Position numbers and translations under genes: made by a program. From NCBI GenBank assembly GCA_041397625.1, contig JAWKWH010000001.1, positions 310,001 to 374,000 on the forward strand: a stretch of 64,000 nt of DNA, in the 5' to 3' direction. The stretch comes from JAWKWH01 sp041397625. GTDB taxonomy: Bacteria; Pseudomonadota; Alphaproteobacteria; Rhizobiales; Rhizobiaceae. Below are positions 10,738 through 19,410 of this stretch, piece after piece (position 1 is the first letter of the stretch; each line of letters opens with the position of its first letter). The notes below the pieces were generated by a model, which did no database searches, had not been told where the DNA came from, and was given only the letters and a program-made list of their open reading frames with translations.

Positions 10738-11022
10738 GTGGCGAACGTACACTCCGGCGATTCGCAAAAGGGGATGCGGGTGTTCAGGATACTGTCGGCG
10801 GTCTTCAAGATCGCAGTGGCTTCCCTGATAACGGGCGCGGTGCTTTCCGCGCTCGACATCACCGCCGCGGAGGTACTTGCCGATCTCGGCATGACGCCGG
10901 AGCAGGTCCTGGGTTATGCCGAACGCGGCCTGTCCTGGGCGTTGCCGAATATCGTGCTTGGTTCGATGGTGATCGTGCCGATCTGGTTCGTCATCTACCT
11001 GCTGCGCCCGCCGCGCGGTTGA
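10738..11022 (+). CDS. Small two-helix membrane protein (DUF6460-like)
   Basis: This 94-residue protein has two hydrophobic segments, about residues 17-40 (ILSAVFKIAVASLITGAVLS) and 69-89 (NIVLGSMVIVPIWFVIYLL). A short acidic stretch, EQVLGYAERGLSWAL, lies between them. It resembles the alphaproteobacterial small membrane family annotated DUF6460; no function is known to me. The start is uncertain: GTG at 10738 is in frame, while ATG at 10774 has GGGG immediately against it, which is too close for good ribosome binding. It follows the AsmA-like gene by 29 bp. Confidence 0.6.
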   Translation: MANVHSGDSQKGMRVFRILSAVFKIAVASLITGAVLSALDITAAEVLADLGMTPEQVLGYAERGLSWALPNIVLGSMVIVPIWFVIYLLRPPRG

Positions 11023-11032
11023 CCGGTTTCGG

Positions 11033-11165
11033 TTTGATCAAATCGCCGTGCGGCGCGGCCGCCGCTGCCATGGGACGTCCGATCAGCTGTCGTTCCCACC
11101 GGGAAAGGCGGCGGCGCGGGATTTTGCGCTTGGGCAATCCAGTACGCTTCCTTTTTTTGATCAAA
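11033..11165. promoter_or_regulatory. Twin TTTGATCAAA palindromes before the GS-like gene
   Basis: The same 10-bp perfect palindrome TTTGATCAAA occurs at 11033-11042 and 11156-11165, in the 182-bp gap before the glutamine-synthetase-like gene at 11205. Their starts are 123 bp apart. The second sits in an A/T-rich stretch about 40 bp before the start codon, where a repressor would overlap the promoter. Repeated palindromes before a catabolic operon suggest operators for a dimeric regulator. The regulator is not identified. Confidence 0.45.
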
Positions 11166-11204
11166 TTTGCTATGGCCTTTGGACAAATCAACAATCGGTG
11201 ATCC

Positions 11205-12638
11205 ATGTCTTCGAAAATTCCGGCTGAACGGGCCGCCCGGCGTACGACCAAAAAATCCGTTCCCGCCTTCATCAAGAACCTGCGCGGCGTCAAGAACTGG
11301 AAACAGGCAGGCGAATGGCTCGCCTGGCGCGGCATCGAGGATATCGAGTGCATCACGCCCGACCAGGCCGGCGTTGCCCGGGGCAAGATGATGCCGTCGA
11401 ACAAATTCACTTCCAACACGTCGCTGGCGCTGCCTTCGGCGGTGTTCATGACGACGATATCGGGGGGGTATCCGCCAAACGGTCACGGCTTCACCTACCC
11501 GGAAGACGATGGCGACCTGAAGCTGATGCCGGATCTCGCCACGCTCTCGACGGTGCCGTGGGAGTCCGACCCGACCGCGCAGGTGATCTGCGACCTTGTG
11601 CGCCAGGATGGCGGCGATGTCGAATTCACCCCGCGCAACGTGCTGAAGCGCGTGCTCGGCGCCTACGCCGACAAGGGCTGGCGCCCGGTGGTGGCGCCGG
11701 AGATCGAGTTCTACCTGGTGCGTAAGAACCCCGACCCCGACTATCCGCTGTCGCCGCCCGTCGGCCGCTCGGGCCGCGCCATTGGCGGAGGCCAGGGCTA
11801 TTCGATCGCCGGCATCAACGAGTTCGACGAACTGATCGACGACATTTACCATTTCTCCGAGGCGCAGGGGCTGGAGATCGACACGCTTATCCACGAGGAA
11901 GGCGCCGGCCAGCTCGAGATCAACCTGCGCCACGGCGACCCGGTCGAACTGGCCGACCAGGTCTTCATGTTCAAGCGCACCATCCGCGAGGCGGCGCTCA
12001 ACCACGACATGTATGCGACCTTCATGGCCAAGCCCATTCAGGGACAGCCCGGTTCGGCGATGCATATCCACCAGTCGATCGTCGATGCAAAGACCGGCGA
12101 CAACATCTTCACCACCGCAGATGGCGGCGAAAGCGACCTGTTCCGCCATTTCATCGGCGGTATGCAGCATTTCGCGCCGATGGCTCTGGTGATGTTCGCG
12201 CCCTACGTCAATTCCTACCGTCGCCTGACCCAGTCCGCCTCTGCCCCCGTCAATGTCAAGTGGGGTTACGACAACCGCACCACGGCCTTCCGCGTGCCGC
12301 GTTCGGGCCCGGCGGCGCGGCGCGTCGAAAACCGGGTACCGTCCTCCGACGCCAATCCTTATCTGGCGCTGGCGGCGTCGCTCGCCTGCGGCTATCTCGG
12401 CATGGTCCACAATGTGGTTCCGGAGGATCCGGTCACCGCCTCCGTCAACGATTCGGAGATCGAGTTGCCGCGCAATCTCCTGGAAGCGGTATCTCGCTTC
12501 GAGGCCGAGGACAGGTTCCGCGAAGTCTTCGGCGACAGCTTCGTTTCCACCTACGCCGCGATCAAACGGGCCGAGTTCGAGACCTTCATGGAGGTCATCA
12601 GCCCTTGGGAGCGCGAATACCTCCTGCTCAACGTGTAG
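11205..12638 (+). CDS. Glutamine synthetase family protein (gamma-glutamyl-amine ligase, PuuA-like)
   Basis: This 477-residue protein has the GS fold: an N-terminal beta-grasp part near residues 45-130, then the catalytic barrel with EIEFYLV, GAGQLEINLRHGD, MHIHQSIVD and the arginine-rich NRTTAFRVP loop. Proteins of this branch ligate glutamate to amines, as PuuA does with putrescine, and rarely act as housekeeping GS. It is followed after 6 bp by a PuuB-like flavin oxidoreductase, which supports the same gamma-glutamylation route. The actual amine is unknown. The N-terminal 30 residues are basic (ERAARRTTKKS) and absent from typical GS. Twin palindromes upstream may regulate the pair. Confidence 0.75.
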   Translation: MSSKIPAERAARRTTKKSVPAFIKNLRGVKNWKQAGEWLAWRGIEDIECITPDQAGVARGKMMPSNKFTSNTSLALPSAVFMTTISGGYPPNGHGFTYPEDDGDLKLMPDLATLSTVPWESDPTAQVICDLVRQDGGDVEFTPRNVLKRVLGAYADKGWRPVVAPEIEFYLVRKNPDPDYPLSPPVGRSGRAIGGGQGYSIAGINEFDELIDDIYHFSEAQGLEIDTLIHEEGAGQLEINLRHGDPVELADQVFMFKRTIREAALNHDMYATFMAKPIQGQPGSAMHIHQSIVDAKTGDNIFTTADGGESDLFRHFIGGMQHFAPMALVMFAPYVNSYRRLTQSASAPVNVKWGYDNRTTAFRVPRSGPAARRVENRVPSSDANPYLALAASLACGYLGMVHNVVPEDPVTASVNDSEIELPRNLLEAVSRFEAEDRFREVFGDSFVSTYAAIKRAEFETFMEVISPWEREYLLLNV

Positions 12639-12644
12639 GCATAG

Positions 12645-13940
12645 ATGACCGATCCGCATTATCAGAGCCCGATCTCGCCGGGTTGGTCCTGGTACGAGGC
12701 GACGGTCGGCGCGCGCCCCGAATATCCGCCGCTGAAGGGCGATGCGCGCACCGACGTGCTGATCATCGGCGGCGGCTTTACCGGCCTTTCGGCCGCCGCC
12801 CACCTGGCGGCCAACGGCGTCGATGTGACGCTGGTGGAGGCGCATCGCCTCGGCGACGGCGCGTCCGGACGCAACGGAGGGCAGATGGGCACCGGCCAGC
12901 GCGCCTGGGCGGAGGAACTGGAAGCGGAGTTCGGCCTTGAACGCGCCAAGGCCCTGCTCGCCCTCGCCGAGGAGGCCAAGGCGCATCTGATGGCGTTCAT
13001 GCGCGAGCATGATATCGACGCCGAGTATCGCACCGGCCAGCTGTCCTTTGCCCACAAGCAGCGCCATGTCGACGACTATCGTCGCCATGCCGATATCATG
13101 GCCGAGCGGTTCGACTATCCGCATATCACCTTCCTCGACCGCGCGCAGTCCGAGGCCGCGGTCGGCTCCTCGTTCTATTATGGCGGTATCCGCGATGCGG
13201 GAACCGGCCACATCCATCCGCTGAAACTGGTGATCGGCATCGCCGCCGCCGCCGCCGGCCTCGGTGCGAAACTGTTCGAACAGACGGCGATCACCGATTT
13301 GGGCTCGTCGGCCGGCGGCGTGGTCGCAAAGACGGCAAGCGGCACGATCACGGCCGACAAGTGCCTGCTCGCGGTCAATGCGCATGGTGGCGCCCTCGAG
13401 CCGGTCAGCGCCGCCCATGTCATGCCGATCGGCTCGTTCATCGGCGCCACCGTGCCGCTCGGCGACGACAGCCCGGTTCTGCCGGGTTGGGAATCGGTCG
13501 ACGATTCGCGTTTTGTCGTGCGCTACTTCCGCAAGTCGCCCGATGGCCGCCTGTTGTTCGGCGGGCGCGAAACCTACGGTCCGGGCACGCCGGCCAACAT
13601 CAAGGCGCATATCGGCAAGCAGATCGCGGAGATTTATCCGGCGCTTGCCGATGTCGAGATCACGCATGCATGGGGCGGCAAGGTCGGCATCACTATGCCG
13701 CGCAAACCCTTTGTCCGCGAGGTCATGCGGAACGTCATTTCGGCCGGTGGCTATTCCGGCCACGGCGTCATGCTGTCCAACTATACCGGCCGGCTCTTTG
13801 CCGAGATGGTGCTCGGGCGCCGGGACAAGCTGAAACTGCTCGAGGACCTGCGTATTCCGGCGTTTCCGGGCGGTCGCCGCTTCCGAGCGCCGTTGCTGAC
13901 CCTGGCACTCGGCTGGTTTGCCTTGCGTGACGCGATCTGA
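12645..13940 (+). CDS. FAD-dependent oxidoreductase (PuuB-like, DAO family)
   Basis: This 431-residue DAO-type flavoenzyme begins with the family's N-terminal block SYEATV-like (SWYEATVGARPEYPPLKGD), then the dinucleotide-binding motif DVLIIGGGFTGLSAAAHLA at residues 35-53, and GASGRNGGQMGTG, which is typical of gamma-glutamylputrescine oxidase. The C-terminal AGGYSGHGVMLSNYTG lines the flavin. PuuB-type enzymes oxidise gamma-glutamyl-amines to the aldehyde with release of ammonia and hydrogen peroxide. The next step, an aldehyde dehydrogenase (PuuC) and hydrolase (PuuD), is not adjacent. It probably forms one transcript with the GS-like gene, because only 6 bp separate them. Confidence 0.8.
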   Translation: MTDPHYQSPISPGWSWYEATVGARPEYPPLKGDARTDVLIIGGGFTGLSAAAHLAANGVDVTLVEAHRLGDGASGRNGGQMGTGQRAWAEELEAEFGLERAKALLALAEEAKAHLMAFMREHDIDAEYRTGQLSFAHKQRHVDDYRRHADIMAERFDYPHITFLDRAQSEAAVGSSFYYGGIRDAGTGHIHPLKLVIGIAAAAAGLGAKLFEQTAITDLGSSAGGVVAKTASGTITADKCLLAVNAHGGALEPVSAAHVMPIGSFIGATVPLGDDSPVLPGWESVDDSRFVVRYFRKSPDGRLLFGGRETYGPGTPANIKAHIGKQIAEIYPALADVEITHAWGGKVGITMPRKPFVREVMRNVISAGGYSGHGVMLSNYTGRLFAEMVLGRRDKLKLLEDLRIPAFPGGRRFRAPLLTLALGWFALRDAI

Positions 13941-13976
13941 TCTGCAGATCGCCCGGCGGAATCGCGCATCGTCGCG

Positions 13977-14004
13977 TTGACAATTGCCGAGCGCCCCCTA
14001 CACG
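13977..14004 (+). promoter_or_regulatory. Candidate promoter of the COG4091-like gene
   Basis: A perfect TTGACA lies at 13977-13982 and, 16 bases on, TACACG lies at 13999-14004 as a weak -10. Transcription would start near 14011, which excludes the in-frame ATG at 13984 as a start and supports 14041. A 12-bp perfect palindrome GATCTGCAGATC lies just upstream at 13939-13950, overlapping the previous stop codon. Confidence 0.4.
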
Positions 14005-14040
14005 CTAGGCCAAACGAAAATGCGGCGGAGCGAACAATCC

Positions 14041-15360
14041 ATGACCAATGTTGCGTTGACCGGTCTTGCCCGTGATCTCGCCCGGCGCGAAGACGAGGGC
14101 CGACCGGTCAGGATCGGCCTGATCGGCTGCGGCGAGATGGGCACCGATATCGTCACCCAGGTGGCGCAGATGCGCGGCCTCGTTGTCGCGGCAATCGCCG
14201 ACACGCAGCCGGGTCGGGCAAGGGCGGCCATCGAGACCGCCGGCCTGCCGGCCGGCACCGCCGTCGAGGCGGCACGGTCTTCCGACATTCTCGCGGCGAT
14301 CGAGGCCGGGCGGACGGCGATCGTCGCCGACGCGGCGCTGGCCGCCACCAGCGATCTGGTCGACGTGGTGATCGACGCGACCGGCAAGCCGGCCGTCGGC
14401 GCCGATATCGGGCTTACCGCCATGGAGCACGGCAAGCATCTGGTGATGATGAACGTCGAGGCCGACGTCACCATCGGCGCCTATCTGAAACACGCCGCCG
14501 AACGGCTCGGCGTCGTCTATTCGCTCGGCGCCGGCGACGAGCCGTCCTCCTGTATGGAGCTGATCGAATTCGTTTCGGCGATGGGTCATCGCATCGTTGC
14601 CGCCGGCAAGGGCAAGAACAATCCGCTCAACCACGATGCCGTGCCCGACGACTATCGCGAGGAGGCCGAGCGGCGCAACATGAACCCGCGCATGCTGGTC
14701 GAGTTCGTCGACGGTTCCAAGACCATGGTCGAGATGGCGGCGATCGCCAACGCCACCGGGCTGGTGCCCGACAGGCCGGGCATGCACGGTCCGGCGGCAA
14801 GCCGCGAGGAACTCGCCTCGGTGCTCTGCCCGGTTGCCGATGGCGGCGTGCTGTCGCGCAAGGGCGTGGTCGATTTCACGGTCGGCAAGGGCGTGGCGCC
14901 GGGCGTCTTCGTCATCGCCGAGATGGCGCATCCGCGCCTGCGCGAGCGCATGAACGACCTGAAGCTCGGCGCCGGACCCTACTACACCTTCTTCCGCCCC
15001 TATCACCTGACCAGCCTCGAAGTGCCGCTCACCTGCGCGCGCGCCGCACTCTACGGCAAGGCCGACATGGTGCCGCTCGACCGGCCGGTGGCCGAGGTCT
15101 GTGCGGTGGCCAAGCGCGACCTGAAACCCGGCGACCGGCTCGACGCCATCGGCGAGACGACCTATCGCTCGTGGATCATGCAGGCCGGCGAGGCGCGCGC
15201 CGCCGGCGCGGTCCCCTGCGGCCTGCTGGAAGGCGGCACCGTTACCGCGCCGATCGCCAGGGGCGAATTGCTGACCCGCACCAACGCCGAACCCGATCCC
15301 GGTTCGAGGTTGGTCGCATTGCGGGCCAAGCAGGACGCGCTGGTGCTCGAGGACGCCTGA
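14041..15360 (+). CDS. Homoserine-dehydrogenase-like oxidoreductase with C-terminal SAF domain (COG4091-like)
   Basis: This 439-residue protein has an N-terminal Rossmann motif (IGLIGCGEMGTDIV, residues 22-35), a central catalytic-like region (DVVIDATGKPAVGADIG), and a C-terminal SAF-type domain in about the last 80 residues (VAKRDLKPGDRLDAIGETT). These features match COG4091, predicted homoserine-dehydrogenase-like proteins often mislabelled as FlgA because of the SAF domain. The substrate is unknown. GGAG ten bases before the ATG at 14041 and the likely promoter at 13977 favour this start over 13984. It follows the GS/PuuB-like pair on the same strand by about 100 bp and converges on proC. 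Confidence 0.7.
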   Translation: MTNVALTGLARDLARREDEGRPVRIGLIGCGEMGTDIVTQVAQMRGLVVAAIADTQPGRARAAIETAGLPAGTAVEAARSSDILAAIEAGRTAIVADAALAATSDLVDVVIDATGKPAVGADIGLTAMEHGKHLVMMNVEADVTIGAYLKHAAERLGVVYSLGAGDEPSSCMELIEFVSAMGHRIVAAGKGKNNPLNHDAVPDDYREEAERRNMNPRMLVEFVDGSKTMVEMAAIANATGLVPDRPGMHGPAASREELASVLCPVADGGVLSRKGVVDFTVGKGVAPGVFVIAEMAHPRLRERMNDLKLGAGPYYTFFRPYHLTSLEVPLTCARAALYGKADMVPLDRPVAEVCAVAKRDLKPGDRLDAIGETTYRSWIMQAGEARAAGAVPCGLLEGGTVTAPIARGELLTRTNAEPDPGSRLVALRAKQDALVLEDA

Positions 15361-15369
15361 TCGTTTGCC

Positions 15370-16179
15370 TTAGCCGAGCTCGATCGAGCGCTTGCGCGCC
15401 GCGTCGACGGCTTCGCTGACGAGCGTCTTCAGCCGGTCCTCGCCCATCAGCACGGCAAGTGCGGCAGCGGTGGTGCCGTTGGGGCTGGTCACCTGTTCGC
15501 GCAGCCTGCCGGGCTCCTCGTCGCTCTCCCGGGCAAGGCTGGCCGCGCCATAGACGGTCTGGCCCGCAAGCATCGCCGCTGTCCCGGCGGGCAGGCCGGC
15601 ATCAATGCCGGCGGCCGTCAGGCATTCGATGAAATGGAACACATAGGCCGGGCCCGAACCGGAAACCGCGGTCACCGCGTCCATCAGGTCTTCGTTCTCC
15701 ACTGTCGCCACCTCGCCGCTGGCCGCCAGCAGGTCGGCCACGGTGGCCGCCGTGCCGGCATCCACATGGGCGTTGGCAACGGTCACCATCATGCCCCTGC
15801 CGATCGCCGCCGGCGTGTTGGGCATGCAGCGGATGATCGGCACGTTACCGCCAAGCCGTTGTTCAAAAAAGGCTATTCGCGTTCCAGCGATGATGCTGAC
15901 GACCGCCGCGCCGGTGTCGGCAAAGCGCCGGTAGTCGTCGATCACCTCGCCGATCATTTGCGGCTTGACGGCAAAGATCACCAGTTCGGCAGCGGTTCCG
16001 GGCGCGATTTCGGCGGGGACAGCGACGGCCGTGACACCCAATACCGAGGCGCGGTCGCGCAGCGGCTCGAACGGCTCGACCACGATCACGTCGCTCGCCT
16101 CGACGCTACCGGCGCCGCACCAGCCGGCCAACATCGCGTAACCCATATTGCCGCAGCCGACCAAAATCAGTTTTGTCAT
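15370..16179 (-). CDS. proC: Pyrroline-5-carboxylate reductase
   Basis: This 269-residue protein has the expected length and motifs. The N-terminal NAD(P)-binding VGCGNMGYAML is followed by VKPQMIGEV, RCMPNTPAAIGRGM and the C-terminal signature GSGPAYVFHFIE with the following helix LTAAGIDAGLPA. It catalyses the last step of proline synthesis, reduction of pyrroline-5-carboxylate with NAD(P)H, in the cytoplasm. GGGG lies about nine bases before the ATG. The gene converges on the COG4091-like gene with only 9 bp between stops. It shares its strand with the glycosyltransferase gene ending at 16291, 111 bp upstream of it. Confidence 0.95.
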   Translation of the reverse strand: MTKLILVGCGNMGYAMLAGWCGAGSVEASDVIVVEPFEPLRDRASVLGVTAVAVPAEIAPGTAAELVIFAVKPQMIGEVIDDYRRFADTGAAVVSIIAGTRIAFFEQRLGGNVPIIRCMPNTPAAIGRGMMVTVANAHVDAGTAATVADLLAASGEVATVENEDLMDAVTAVSGSGPAYVFHFIECLTAAGIDAGLPAGTAAMLAGQTVYGAASLARESDEEPGRLREQVTSPNGTTAAALAVLMGEDRLKTLVSEAVDAARKRSIELG

Positions 16180-16290
16180 GATCTGAACCCCAAAACGGTT
16201 TGTCGGCGCCGGTGTAGCCGTTTTCGCCGGCCATGCAACCGTGTCGGGCTTCCCGAAACCTTAAGGTCGATAAAGCCTCGGGTCCTGACC

Positions 16291-17286
16291 CTAGTTCTTT
16301 TCCGGCTCGCGATACTGTTCGTTGGCGTAGCCGAATTCCGACAGCACGCGGCCGAGCGCCACATGGACGGGATAGCTGGCGATCGCCGGCGAACCGGTCC
16401 GCACCAGCCCGATCGCGGCGCGGAACGGTGAGGCGCCGAGCAGGGCGAGGCTGTGAGCAAGGACGATCAGGCGGCCGAAAGGCTGTTTTGCGCGGCGGCG
16501 CTTTTCCACCATGGTCGAAATCACGCCATTGCGCAGGCCGCGGGCGCGGATCCATCGGGCCTCCACGCGTCGCGCCGGCACGGTCTCGTGCACCTCGGCC
16601 TCCGCGCACCAGGCAAGCCTGAAGCCGGCATGGCGCGCACGGCTCAGGAAATCGGAATCGCCGCCGCCGATGAAGTTGAACATCGGATCGAGAAATGGCG
16701 TTCCGAGCGCCTCGGGCACCCGGCGCGAGACCAGAAGGTTGCCTGACGAATAGAGCGCGCCGACCGTCCCGCTTTCGTCGTAGGGCGGGCGAAAGACCGG
16801 ATGGTCGGCCCAGCGTCGATGGGCAGGGTTCTCGAACATCTGGACCTGCGGCCCGCCAATGATATCGGCACCGAAACGTTCTGTCGTATTCAACAGGTTC
16901 TCAAGCCAGTCCGGCGTCGCGATCTCATCGTCGTCGATAACGGCGATGTGGCTGAAATTGGGAAAATGGACGAAGGCGGTCGTCCAGCCGGCATTGTAGG
17001 CCGAGCAGTTGCCGCGGTCGTGGGCGACGATCACCATGCCCGGCAGTTCGCCGGATTCGATCAGCGGTCGCGCGGCATTGGCGCCCTCGCGCTTTTGGGC
17101 CTCGTTTTCGATGACGATGACGGCAAACCGCCGGTCGGTTCGCTGGTCCTTCAGCGAACGCAGCGTGCGCAGCAGCCATTGCGGTCGCTTGAAGGTCGGA
17201 ACGGTGACGACGACATCGACCGCTTCCGGCACAAGTCTCTCGCTGCGAGCGACGACGGAGATGTTGTCGGAAAGTCTGGGAATCAT
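16291..17286 (-). CDS. Family 2 glycosyltransferase (ExoM-like)
   Basis: This protein of about 331 residues has a GT-A fold. It shows VDVVVTVPTFKRPQWLLRTL at the N terminus, RGNCSAYNAGW for nucleotide-sugar binding, and IAVIDDDEIATPDWLE, in which the acidic triplet replaces the usual DxD. A second block is FIGGGDSDFLSRARHAGFR. It probably adds one sugar to a lipid-linked polysaccharide unit. The arrangement resembles succinoglycan-type transferases such as ExoM. The start is not settled: ATG at 17286 has AAAGG ten bases upstream, while ATG at 17313 (nine codons earlier) has GGAA. It is divergent from the next transferase, from which it is separated by about 140-170 bp of A/T-rich sequence. 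Confidence 0.8.
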   Translation of the reverse strand: MIPRLSDNISVVARSERLVPEAVDVVVTVPTFKRPQWLLRTLRSLKDQRTDRRFAVIVIENEAQKREGANAARPLIESGELPGMVIVAHDRGNCSAYNAGWTTAFVHFPNFSHIAVIDDDEIATPDWLENLLNTTERFGADIIGGPQVQMFENPAHRRWADHPVFRPPYDESGTVGALYSSGNLLVSRRVPEALGTPFLDPMFNFIGGGDSDFLSRARHAGFRLAWCAEAEVHETVPARRVEARWIRARGLRNGVISTMVEKRRRAKQPFGRLIVLAHSLALLGASPFRAAIGLVRTGSPAIASYPVHVALGRVLSEFGYANEQYREPEKN

Positions 17287-17452
17287 CGAGCAACGACCTT
17301 TTGCCGGCATCAAAGCCGTTCCACTTTAAGGTCGCGTTAACACACATGCCGAAATCGCGCTTGCACGCGGCATTCAATCAGCGTTTGAAACCGCGCTTAA
17401 TCAACATTTCATGCCTTGCTGCTAAAGGCTTTGCAACAGGAACCGCTCCGGC

Positions 17453-18628
17453 ATGCATCTGGTTTTCGTCACTTCGCTCGTACCCGACGGTGCCCCGTCG
17501 ACCGGATACGAGATCGCCAACGCCGCGATCATCGCCGCGTTGAGGCGCCGGGGCGTCCAGGTGACGGTGCTCGGTTATGTGCGCCCCGGCCGCAAACCGG
17601 TCGATCCGCAAGACACGATCGTGCTCGGCGAACTGGATCCGGCGACCGACAAGGCGTCACCCGCGCTGAAGCTGCGCTGGCTGGCGACATCGATGTCGAC
17701 GGGACTCACCGTCTCCTCCGCCAAGCTTAGGGTCTTGAGCGACGATGATTTCCGCCGGGCACTGGCATCGGCCGGCCCGGCCGACGGCTATGTGCTCAAC
17801 GCCGTGCAGATGAGTGCCGCCTATGAGGCGGCGCTACGCGACCGGCCGGCGATCTATGTGGCGCACAATGTCGAACACCTGTCGGCGCGCGAAAGCGCGC
17901 GCACGGCGCCCGGCGCGGTACGACGGCTGCTCTTCGCCCGCGAGGCGCGTCTGCTCGAGGCGATCGAGAACCGGCTCTGCCGTAACGCCCGTTTCGTGTT
18001 CACGCTCGCAGAAGACGACCGCCATGCGCTCGCAGTATCGGCGCCGGACCGCTCGGCCGTGCTGCCGCTGGTAACGCGCAGCCGCGCCGCCGCGCCCGCC
18101 GGCAAGAGGACAATCCGCCGCGATGCCGGCCTGATCGGCACCTGGACCTGGCAGCCCAACCGTATCGGACTGGAATGGTTTCTCGAGAAGGTGACGCCGC
18201 ATCTGGCCGCCGGGTTTTCGGTTGCGGTTGCCGGAAGCACGCCGCGCGATCTGCCCGCCCGCTTCCCGAACGTTCGTTTCCTCGGCCGGGTCGAGGATGC
18301 CGACGAATTCGTCCGTTCCTCTGCCATGATACCGCTGGTGAGCCGTGCCGGCACCGGTGTCCAGCTCAAGACCATCGAGACCTTCGAACTCGGTATACCG
18401 GCGGTCGCCACCGCCTCGGCGCTGCGCGGTATCGCGATGGTGCCGGAAAACTGCATCGGCGCCGACGAACCGAAGGCCTTCGCCCGTGCGATGATGGACC
18501 TGGCTTGCCGCGACGACCGCGATGTCGACGGTTCCGTCTTTTTCCGCGCCCAGATGCATGGGCTCGATGCCGCCGTGGCCACCGGCCTCGAGGCGCTCGC
18601 GCCGGGCCGTCAGGCGGTGCCGGCATGA
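17453..18628 (+). CDS. Family 1/4-type glycosyltransferase
   Basis: This 391-residue GT-B protein begins MHLVFVTSLVPDGAPSTGYE, has a helical middle with YVAHNVEHLSARESAR, and a C-terminal nucleotide-binding half with GLIGTWTWQPNRIGLEWFL, RFLGRVEDADEFVRS and the acceptor/donor loop RAGTGVQLKTIETFELGIPAVAT-like signature. This is typical of transferases building surface polysaccharides on the cytoplasmic face. Sugar specificity cannot be read from sequence. The stop overlaps the next start by four bases (ATGA at 18625), so it is translationally coupled to the WecG-like gene. Confidence 0.8.
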   Translation: MHLVFVTSLVPDGAPSTGYEIANAAIIAALRRRGVQVTVLGYVRPGRKPVDPQDTIVLGELDPATDKASPALKLRWLATSMSTGLTVSSAKLRVLSDDDFRRALASAGPADGYVLNAVQMSAAYEAALRDRPAIYVAHNVEHLSARESARTAPGAVRRLLFAREARLLEAIENRLCRNARFVFTLAEDDRHALAVSAPDRSAVLPLVTRSRAAAPAGKRTIRRDAGLIGTWTWQPNRIGLEWFLEKVTPHLAAGFSVAVAGSTPRDLPARFPNVRFLGRVEDADEFVRSSAMIPLVSRAGTGVQLKTIETFELGIPAVATASALRGIAMVPENCIGADEPKAFARAMMDLACRDDRDVDGSVFFRAQMHGLDAAVATGLEALAPGRQAVPA

Positions 18629-19410
18629 ACGTTCAGACGCAGCCGCCGCGCGCTCTGCCTGGCGCCATGGACATCCTCGGCGTCGCCGTCACGGATGCCA
18701 GCCGGGCGGATGCGATCGCGCTGGTCGACGAGGCGTTGCAGCGCCGGCGCTACACAAAGGTCGCATTCCTCAATGCCCACAGCGCCAACACGGCAGCGGA
18801 AGACGCCGAATTTGCCGCGGTACTGAAGACCTTCACGGTGTTCCCAGACGGGATCGGCGTCGATATCGCGGCAAAAATACTCTATGGACGTCCGTTCGCC
18901 GACAATCTCAATGGAACCGATTTCGTGCCGGCGCTGCTGGCCGCGGTAAAACGGCCGCTGGTCGTCGGCATTGTCGGTGCCGTGCGCGAACATGGCGAGC
19001 GCGCCACCGCCGACCTGATGGCGAGAATGCCGCAGCACCAATTCGTCTATCTCAACGACGGCTATCTGACGCCGGAGGAAGAACCCGGCGTCATCCGGCG
19101 CATCGAAGAACTGCACCCCGACATCGTGCTCGTCGCCATGGGCGTGCCTCGCCAGGAGAAATGGATCCAGACCAATCTTGACGGGAATTCGTGCACCGTG
19201 CCGATCGCAGTCGGCGCGCTGCTCGATTTCCTCAGCGGCGCGGTGCCGCGGGCGCCGCTTTTGGTGCGCCGCATGCGGTTCGAATGGGTCTACCGGCTGT
19301 GCATGGAGCCGGTGCGGCTGTGGCGGCGCTATCTGCTCGGCAATCCCGTATTCGTGATGCGGATCTTGCGACAGAAGCTGCGCGGCGGGCGTTGGAGCGG
19401 GGTACGATGA
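18625..19410 (+). CDS. WecG/TagA/CpsF family glycosyltransferase
   Basis: This 261-residue protein is a GT26 family member. Signatures are AFLNAHSANTAAEDAEF, FPDGIGVDIAAKIL, DIVLVAMGVPRQEKWIQTN and the C-terminal basic segment RAPLLVRRMRFEWVYRL. These enzymes transfer an N-acetyl-hexosamine or ManNAc-type sugar to an undecaprenyl-linked primer. The C-terminal basic/aromatic helices probably dock on the membrane. It is coupled by ATGA overlaps to the genes on both sides, so the three plus-strand genes from 17453 to 20300 form one unit. Confidence 0.85.
   Translation: MNVQTQPPRALPGAMDILGVAVTDASRADAIALVDEALQRRRYTKVAFLNAHSANTAAEDAEFAAVLKTFTVFPDGIGVDIAAKILYGRPFADNLNGTDFVPALLAAVKRPLVVGIVGAVREHGERATADLMARMPQHQFVYLNDGYLTPEEEPGVIRRIEELHPDIVLVAMGVPRQEKWIQTNLDGNSCTVPIAVGALLDFLSGAVPRAPLLVRRMRFEWVYRLCMEPVRLWRRYLLGNPVFVMRILRQKLRGGRWSGVR

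Noticed and set aside
10995..13763. A 922-codon open frame antisense to the GS-like and PuuB-like genes
   Set aside because: It has shadow composition and no domain, and both sense genes are well supported.
17345..17385. ATGCCG...CGGCAT inverted repeat between the divergent glycosyltransferases as a regulator site
   Set aside because: The arms are 6 bp with a 16-bp gap and no second copy; this could arise by chance in this base composition.
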